DNA from: an uncultured Clostridia bacterium
Lineage (GTDB): Bacteria; Bacillota; Clostridia; Christensenellales; Aristaeellaceae
DNA length: 64,000 nucleotides
NCBI GenBank assembly: GCA_947166385.1
Contig: CAMVEB010000001.1
Location: 248,001 to 312,000 of the forward strand
Direction of reading: 5' to 3'
Within the stretch, counting starts at the first letter, position 1; every line of letters begins with the position of its first letter. This document shows positions 59,145-64,000 of the stretch, one piece after another. The notes beneath the pieces were generated by a model, which was not told where the DNA came from, made no database searches, and worked only from the letters and a program-made list of their open reading frames with translations. The translations under genes were made by a program, and so were the position numbers.

Positions 59145-59954
59145 ATGAGTACCTTCTATGAATCGCGGGAAGAAAAGCTCTTCATCGGCGAAATGACGCA
59201 TTATCCTTTCCCGCTCCATGTCCATGAAGTCGCGGAGATCATTGTTCTCCTTTCCGGCCGTGTCCGCGTCGCCATCGATGGGATTGATTACCGGCTTTCC
59301 CCGGGGGATATCGCGGTGATCTTCCCCCTGACGCCCCACAGCTATGAGGAGGTCAGCGGGGACATCGGCGGGCTTGCCGCGATCTTTCCGACGGATATCA
59401 TCCCGGAGTATTCCGGCACCTTCCATGGTCTCGCTCCGGAAACACCGATCCTTCGGGCCGCCGAGATCAGTCCGGACACCCGGCAGGCGGTGCTCCGTCT
59501 CCATGAACTGAACATGGAGGAAAACCTCCCCCTCTGTATCGCCTATCTTCATGTACTCCTGGCCGGCACGCTGCACCGCCTCTCCTACCACCCGGTCTAC
59601 GATTACAGCGACCGCGGCCTTGGGCATCGCATCATGCATTATATTTCCGAGCACGCCTGTGAAGAGATCACCCTTGAGTCCGCAGCCCATGCCCTGGGGA
59701 TCAGCGCCTCTCATCTTTCCCATTTCTTTGCGGAAAAGCTTCATGTCAGTTTTCGCCAGTACATCAATTCGATCCGGATTGCCCGCGCCCGCCTGCTCAT
59801 GCGGGATCCCGGCCTGACGTTAACCGCCGTCTGCGATGCCTGCGGCTATTCCAACATGCGCACTTTCCGCCGGGCATTTGAAAAGGAAACCGGCTGTCTT
59901 CCCTCCGAGCACATGCAGGCGCTCCGCAGGCGAATCCTATCCTCGCCGGAATAA
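59145..59954 (+). CDS. AraC-family transcriptional regulator
   Basis: 269 residues from the ATG at 59145 (GGGAGG upstream); the frame back to 59007 has no binding site. N-terminal cupin sensor (HVHEVAEIIVLLSGRVRVAIDG...LSPGDIAVIFPLTPHSYE) and C-terminal double helix-turn-helix (ESAAHALGISASHLSHFFAE, LTAVCDACGYSNMRTFRRAFEKETG). Divergent from the importer operon, it is the obvious local activator, sensing the imported sugar. Confidence 0.9.
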   Translation: MSTFYESREEKLFIGEMTHYPFPLHVHEVAEIIVLLSGRVRVAIDGIDYRLSPGDIAVIFPLTPHSYEEVSGDIGGLAAIFPTDIIPEYSGTFHGLAPETPILRAAEISPDTRQAVLRLHELNMEENLPLCIAYLHVLLAGTLHRLSYHPVYDYSDRGLGHRIMHYISEHACEEITLESAAHALGISASHLSHFFAEKLHVSFRQYINSIRIARARLLMRDPGLTLTAVCDACGYSNMRTFRRAFEKETGCLPSEHMQALRRRILSSPE

Positions 59955-60009
59955 AAGACAGCGGACTGCTTTTCATCCTGCTTTTTCGTTGAATAACAGT
60001 CCGGAATGA

Positions 60010-60849
60010 TTAATCCCCGCCGGATGCCAGCGGCGGCAGTTCATGAATATCATAGGTCTCATAATAGATATCAAAAGCCGTTTCCACATCTCCGGACAGT
60101 TCAATCAGTGCGCCGGCCTGAAACATGGCGGACAGCGTTCCGCTGGGCGCATGCCAGGAAGCGTTGCTGACCACTTCGATCTCACTGTCCCGCAGAATCG
60201 CTTCCGCGCCGAACAGCAGGGTCCCCGTAGCAATATGGTAATCGCTGGAGACAATCGCGATCTGCTTGACCTGCGGATGCTGTTCCGCAAGGATGTTGAA
60301 AGTGTAGATGGCGTTCTGCGCCGTCGTCAGGGAATGATCCTCGACAACCAGCCGGGAGGGATTCACCCCCTGGGCCTGCAGCCACTCCGCCATCCGGCCC
60401 GCCTCCGTGGCCGTGGGGTCGTCAGCGGCAGTGCCGCCGCCTGTGCATACAATGATGGCATTCGGATACTTCTCCGAGGCCGCCAGCATCACTTTCAGCC
60501 GCTCGATCAGTTCATCCCGCATCGTACCGTCCGGATTCAGCTGAAAGCCAAGCCCGATCAGGCACAGGGAATCATCTTCCGGCAGCCCGTCCGGAAGCGC
60601 TTCGTTGACCGGAACATTGGCTTCCCACAGATCCATGATACGCGTCCATTTTTCGCCGAGAACCGGATCGAGAGACGCGAGCGCTGACAGTGCCTCCTGA
60701 TCCCTTGTTCCGTTTGCCGCATACGACACCACGGCGCGCTCAATCTGGGACTGGGCCGCATCATGAGACGTTTCTTCCGCCAGTGCGGGAACCATCATCG
60801 TGAAAGCCATACACAGGACGAGCATAAACGCAATCATGTTGTTTTTCAT
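60010..60849 (-). CDS. Secreted DUF218/YdcF-like protein
   Basis: 279 residues from the ATG at 60849 (GGGGAGTG upstream). Signal peptide (cleavage near ALAEE), a helical linker, then a DUF218 domain: LCLIGLGFQLNPDGT, IIVCTGGGTAADDPTATEAGRMAEWL, LVVEDHSLTTAQNA and IAIVSSDYHIATG. ElyC/SanA/YdcF proteins act in envelope carbon or lipid-carrier metabolism; the exact reaction is unknown. Follows the phosphatase gene by 20 bases. Confidence 0.82.
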   Translation of the reverse strand: MKNNMIAFMLVLCMAFTMMVPALAEETSHDAAQSQIERAVVSYAANGTRDQEALSALASLDPVLGEKWTRIMDLWEANVPVNEALPDGLPEDDSLCLIGLGFQLNPDGTMRDELIERLKVMLAASEKYPNAIIVCTGGGTAADDPTATEAGRMAEWLQAQGVNPSRLVVEDHSLTTAQNAIYTFNILAEQHPQVKQIAIVSSDYHIATGTLLFGAEAILRDSEIEVVSNASWHAPSGTLSAMFQAGALIELSGDVETAFDIYYETYDIHELPPLASGGD

Positions 60850-60868
60850 TTTCGGACACTCCCCTTTT

Positions 60869-61477
60869 TCAGGCTGCGTCTTCCAGCGCGTAGGCGGTTT
60901 CCAGTTCATCCAGCACGCTGACAGAGCGATCAAACAGGCTGAACAGATCCGCTTCGGCGATCAGTCCGTCCCCGTTGGTCTCCACCCCTTCAAAGCTCAG
61001 GGTATATTTCATGGGCGGATTGTCCAGCGTCAGCATTTCGGCACTGCGGATCTGCTCGGTGCTGCGATAGACCAGGCTGACACGATACCATGCCTGCCCT
61101 TCCTGATCGCGCAGGCGTTCAAACATCAGTTTCACGCCGATGGGCGTCTTGGTCTCAATGCTGTCCGGCAGCGCGTCGAGCTTCGCGCCCAGCGCGGTAA
61201 GCGTGCCGAGAACAGTGACGTCGTGGGCGCAGAAGCCGCCCTTCAGGATCAGCTCGCTGGAATTGGCGGACCACTGAATCCATGAATGGGGCGTCAGTTC
61301 GCTGGGAACAGAGCCGTTGCTGGACAGGGGGGCGCGCAGGTTGTGCCGGCTCAGGATCACCACCTGCTCCAGCGTGTAAGAATCATCGGCAGCCTTGTCA
61401 TCCACGTTCTCCGCAAACGACACGGTTCCGAAAACCATCAGAAGAGCCATCATCAGGGAAAGGAGTTTCTTCATCAT
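60869..61477 (-). CDS. Histidine-acid-phosphatase-like protein with an internal deletion
   Basis: 202 residues with a signal peptide. The N-terminal catalytic motif SRHNLRAPLSS (RHxxRxP, about 44-50) and the C-terminal HD motif FCAHDVTVLG (about 82-86) are both present but only about 35 residues apart. Family members are 400-430 residues with about 250 between these motifs, so roughly 220 residues have been deleted in frame at about LKGG/FCAHD. The substrate-binding alpha domain is lost; activity is doubtful although both catalytic motifs remain. Confidence 0.72.
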   Translation of the reverse strand: MMKKLLSLMMALLMVFGTVSFAENVDDKAADDSYTLEQVVILSRHNLRAPLSSNGSVPSELTPHSWIQWSANSSELILKGGFCAHDVTVLGTLTALGAKLDALPDSIETKTPIGVKLMFERLRDQEGQAWYRVSLVYRSTEQIRSAEMLTLDNPPMKYTLSFEGVETNGDGLIAEADLFSLFDRSVSVLDELETAYALEDAA

Positions 61478-61512
61478 TGTTACACTCCATTCTTGTTCTT
61501 TTGCGCCGCCGA

Positions 61513-62099
61513 TCAGGCAAACTGGCTGTTGTAAAGCGCCGCGTACTTCCCGTTCAGCGCCATCAGGTTCTCGTGGTTGCCGACTTCCTTGATATCGCCG
61601 TTTTCCATATACAGGATGGCATGCGCGTCCCGGATCGTCGACAGACGGTGCGCGATGACGAAACTGGTGCGGCCGCTGAGCAGGGTTGCCATGGCGTCTT
61701 GGATGGTCTGTTCGGTATGGGCGTCGACGTTGCTGGTCGCTTCGTCCAGGATCATGATCTCCGGATCCGCGATAATCGCCCGTGCGATCGTGAGCAGCTG
61801 CCGCTGGCCCTGGGAGATGTTCTCCGCGCCCTGCGAAGATCCGCGGAGAACTTGGTCGTAATCGAAGCAGAAATGCGCGCCCCCAAAATGCTCATCACGC
61901 AGGCCAGCACCGTCAGCCCGATCATAATCAGGGCCAGCGTGATCAGCAGGCTCGTATTGCTGTTGCTCACGCCGTCGTTGATCATCGTGCTGACCAGCGT
62001 CGGAATCATCATCTGTGCCACGCATGAAATCAGCACGAACACTACGACGGCGATCAATTGTTTGGGCCGGAGTTTGATCCTGGAAAAGATTTCAAGCAT
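61513..62099 (-). pseudogene. ABC exporter (permease-ATPase) with its middle deleted and frame lost
   Basis: From the ATG at 62099 (AGGAGG upstream) the first 75-80 residues are the start of an MdlB/MsbA-type exporter ([32 protein letters not shown]). At about 61850 the sequence jumps, in a different frame, to the end of an ATPase domain: [12 protein letters not shown] (signature), [15 protein letters not shown] (Walker B), [10 protein letters not shown], ending YNSQFA at 61513. About 430 residues of one gene, or more if two tandem genes recombined, are missing. A 9-bp inverted repeat TTCTCCGCG/CGCGGAGAA sits at the joint. Confidence 0.85.
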
Positions 62100-62239
62100 G
62101 CCCCCATGGCCTCCTGTCTGATAGCTTATATGCAATTTTTTATGATATCACAGCAGCTGAGAAAAACAAAGACTCTTTTCTGATCTTTTCCACTTTTTAC
62201 AAGCAGCGTCCATCAGGCTGCCCTTTCCCGGCGCGCGCG

Positions 62240-62268
62240 TTGACGAAGCGAACAGGATTCTGTAAAAT
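62240..62268 (+). promoter_or_regulatory. Orphan promoter before the recQ-like scrap
   Basis: TTGACG (62240-62245), 17-base spacer, TAAAAT (62263-62268). Confidence 0.55.
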
Positions 62269-62357
62269 AAAATAGGATGGAAAAAAACCGGCAGGGATGG
62301 TTCTGTCATGATTGTGTTGTTATGAACTGTCCTGCTTATCTGAAAGAATTCTGCGAT

Positions 62358-62553
62358 ATGGATACGAGAACAGAAGCAAAAGAAATCCTGACAAAGGTCT
62401 ATGGACATCATGCATACCATCCCGGTCAGCAGTCACTTGTGGAAGGGCTTCTGAACAACGTGGAGGAATCACACGTCAAAGAGATATCCGGAGATTCATA
62501 AAAGAACCCAGGGGGCCATCCAAAGCCGTCTGAAGGAACTGGAACGAACCTGA
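62358..62553 (+). pseudogene. RecQ-like N-terminal fragment followed by an unrelated tail
   Basis: From ATG 62358 the peptide MDTRTEAKEILTKVYGHHAY, then HPGQQSLVEGLL, resembles the start of RecQ helicases (the FRPGQ-type Q motif), but the helicase body is gone and the frame stops at 62501. In another frame (from 62476) a short tail YPEIHKRTQGAIQSRLKELERT ends at 62553 and looks like the C-terminus of a different protein. So two gene ends are fused by deletion. Confidence 0.45.
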
Positions 62554-62628
62554 TATGATTCTGTCGGCTAAAACACTGGAGTAAAGGCCATAATCTTCAG
62601 GCTTCTCTTTCCCTGTGAGAAAAAACTG

Positions 62629-62657
62629 TTGACTTTCTCGAAACTTCCCTTTATGCT
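62629..62657 (+). promoter_or_regulatory. Promoter of the ABC-F resistance gene leader
   Basis: TTGACT (62629-62634), 17-base spacer, TATGCT (62652-62657). Confidence 0.75.
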
Positions 62658-62669
62658 AGGAGCAGCTTG

Positions 62670-62822
62670 ATGAAAGGAAGGGCTTTCGGGACCGATGAAA
62701 TACAGCAACTGAAAAACCGGCCGCAAGACCCCAGGCTCACAGAGTCCGGGCGCAGTTTTTGTGTCGCCGTTTGGAGGTTGCATGATGCGGGATCCGAACG
62801 TTTTTTTCTGTTCGCTTGCTGA
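62670..62822 (+). CDS. 50-codon upstream ORF in the ABC-F leader
   Basis: ATG at 62670 preceded by TAGGAGCAGCTTG; peptide MKGRAFGTDEIQQLKN... ends at 62820-62822. It spans the whole attenuator hairpin, so ribosome stalling within it would change the RNA fold. Probably regulatory. Confidence 0.4.
   Translation: MKGRAFGTDEIQQLKNRPQDPRLTESGRSFCVAVWRLHDAGSERFFLFAC
62768..62807 (+). terminator. Attenuator hairpin upstream of the ABC-F gene
   Basis: CGTTTGGA (62768-62775) pairs with TCCGAACG (62793-62800, one G-T pair), followed by seven T. The stem holds the GGAGG of the second upstream ORF (62782-62874), so translation and termination are mutually exclusive. Confidence 0.7.
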
Positions 62823-62874
62823 TATGCGCCTCCGCGGCAGGGAGGTGTTTTATTATGTCAAAATGCATGCTTGA
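62782..62874 (+). CDS. 30-codon leader ORF overlapping the ABC-F start
   Basis: TTGGAGG precedes ATGATG at 62782; the peptide MMRDPNVFFCSLADMRLRGR... ends at 62872-62874, 20 bases inside the ABC-F gene. Short ORFs followed by a terminator are known ahead of antibiotic-induced ABC-F genes, where drug-stalled ribosomes release attenuation. Confidence 0.45.
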   Translation: MMRDPNVFFCSLADMRLRGREVFYYVKMHA

Positions 62875-64000
62875 AATCAACGGGGTCCGGGTTTCCTTTG
62901 CCGACCGGCAGATCCTGGACCTGGATCAGCTTTCTGTTTACGACGGCGACCGGATCGGTCTGATCGGCGAGAACGGGGCCGGCAAAACCACGCTCCTGCG
63001 TGTGCTCTCGGGTGAACTGACGCCGGAAGCCGGACAGATCCGCCGCCTTGCCCCCGTCGCCGTGATCCGCCAGCAGGGGGATGCCGACGCCGGTGACGAC
63101 GCGGAAACCCGGGCCCAGTTTCAGGCCCTCGGCGCCCGGGAAGGCCTCTCCGGCGGCGAAATGACCCGGAACCGGATTGCCGGCGCGCTGTCCGCCCGGG
63201 CAGGTCTGTTGCTGGCGGACGAGCCCACCACCGACCTGGACCGGGAGGGGCTGGCGCTGCTGCGCAAAAAGCTGTCCGGCTTTGACGGCGCCGTTCTGCT
63301 TGTCTCTCACGACCGGACCCTGCTGCGGGAAATCTGCGACCGTATCTGGTATCTTGAGGACGGAAAGATCACCGTCTTCCCGGGCGGCTATGACAATTTT
63401 ATGGAAGAAAGGCTCCGCCAGCGGGAACGCCAGGCTTTTGAGTACGATCAGTATAAGACCGAGGTCAGGCGCCTGAAGGAAGCGGCCCAGCGGATGACGG
63501 AATGGGCGTCCTCCGTGAAGAAAGCGCCCAGCCGCATGGGAAACAGCGAAGCCCGCCTGCACACCCATGAATACACCAACGCCGTGCTGGGCCTGAGCAG
63601 CGCGAAACGCAAGATCCAGAACCGGATGAATCGGCTGGAAGTCAAAGAAAAACCCCGGACGCTGCCGGTGATCACCATGAAGCTGGGCGTGACCCACCCG
63701 TTCGAGGCCAGAAACGTCCTGGAGTTCCGCTGCACATATCTGCAGGCCGGAAGTAAAACGCTCCTGCGGGATTCCGGCTTTGTGCTGCCCACTGGCAGCA
63801 GAACCGCCATCATCGGGTCCAACGGCTGCGGCAAAACCACCCTCCTGCGCACGCTGACCGGACAGGCCGGGGCCGGCGTGCAGTTCCGCGGAAACGCCCG
63901 CTTCAACCCCGCCGCCCGAACCGGCTGGTTTGACCAGCACCATGAAAGCACCCTGAACCTGAACGGCAGTGTCCTGGAGAACATCATGAGGGAATCCGTC
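62855..64000 (+). CDS. ABC-F ribosomal protection protein (Vga/Lsa/Msr-like), cut by the window end
   Basis: The ATG at 62855 follows GGGAGG. In 382 visible codons there are two ATPase domains: first Walker A GENGAGKTT, signature LSGGEMTR and Walker B LLLADEPTTDLD, then the inter-domain linker (about 195-265, basic and helical), then the second Walker A GSNGCGKTT. No membrane helices. ABC-F proteins of this antibiotic-resistance branch bind the ribosomal E site and dislodge drugs from the peptidyl-transferase centre. The leader attenuator supports drug-inducible expression. The 3' end lies outside. Confidence 0.87.
   Translation, partial: MSKCMLEINGVRVSFADRQILDLDQLSVYDGDRIGLIGENGAGKTTLLRVLSGELTPEAGQIRRLAPVAVIRQQGDADAGDDAETRAQFQALGAREGLSGGEMTRNRIAGALSARAGLLLADEPTTDLDREGLALLRKKLSGFDGAVLLVSHDRTLLREICDRIWYLEDGKITVFPGGYDNFMEERLRQRERQAFEYDQYKTEVRRLKEAAQRMTEWASSVKKAPSRMGNSEARLHTHEYTNAVLGLSSAKRKIQNRMNRLEVKEKPRTLPVITMKLGVTHPFEARNVLEFRCTYLQAGSKTLLRDSGFVLPTGSRTAIIGSNGCGKTTLLRTLTGQAGAGVQFRGNARFNPAARTGWFDQHHESTLNLNGSVLENIMRESV

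Overview
This window looks like part of a chromosome, probably metagenome-derived, from an uncultured anaerobic gut or rumen Bacillota (class Clostridia). The support is moderate GC, strong AGGAGG-type ribosome binding sites, many MKK...AxA secreted proteins, Ig-like (BIg2) surface proteins, LplB/YtcP-type sugar importers, an M13 peptidase and an ABC-F antibiotic-resistance protein. A genus cannot be fixed from the sequence; a Christensenellales/Aristaeella-like or Lachnospiraceae-like organism is a guess. No rRNA, CRISPR array or complete IS element is seen.

Layout. 1-913: head-to-head halves of a sialate lyase (nanA) and a ROK kinase joined at one point. 981-4740: a potassium channel, a scar with the 3' half of a tRNA-Arg and several gene tails, then two secreted proteins. 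5111-9874: M13 metallopeptidase, ABC exporter (permease and ATPase) and a small membrane protein behind a promoter with an operator. 10009-10557: Nudix hydrolase. 10704-17271: a three-gene cyclic-di-GMP operon (two large GGDEF/EAL proteins around a small Cys-rich protein). 18167-23623: four secreted proteins, three with Ig-like domains. 23829-30867: small-molecule-modifying enzymes (GNAT, isochorismatase-GNAT, serine hydrolase, CAT-like acetyltransferase, PfkB kinase, methyltransferase, DUF3795), mostly in one minus-strand run behind a strong promoter overlapped by a nested palindrome. 30904-32433: defence and mobile-element debris (orphan HsdR tail, BrnT/BrnA toxin-antitoxin, HNH endonuclease).

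32508-41921 is a plus-strand array of short enzymes: methyltransferases, five separate GNAT proteins, a TfoX-like protein, a HAD phosphatase, a flavodoxin-fold reductase, a GyrI-like protein and a Nudix-deaminase-GNAT triple fusion. It begins with a promoter, a 32-codon ORF and a terminator, which looks like an attenuated leader. 42036-45383: an MBL hydrolase and a large secreted flavoprotein reductase with two FMN-binding domains. 45645-49457: an ORF6N protein, a methyltransferase and a MutS2-like ATPase lacking Smr, the last behind a long leader. 49510-51702: a ferredoxin-fused aldo/keto reductase and a PfkB kinase.

51699-59954 is a carbohydrate-use locus: AraC regulator, divergent LplB/YtcP permeases, solute-binding protein, a cytoplasmic beta-helix protein and a type-B carboxylesterase, behind a promoter overlapping a near-perfect catabolite-response element. 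60010-62553 carries a DUF218 protein and three damaged genes (phosphatase with an internal deletion, ABC exporter with its middle missing, recQ-like scrap). The window ends inside an ABC-F resistance gene behind a leader-peptide attenuator.

Two themes stand out. The window holds many precise gene truncations and junctions (about 480, 2377, 39100, 61850 and others), which are either real decay and recombination or assembly chimeras. It is also very dense in single-domain acetyl- and methyltransferases, several in unusual fusions.
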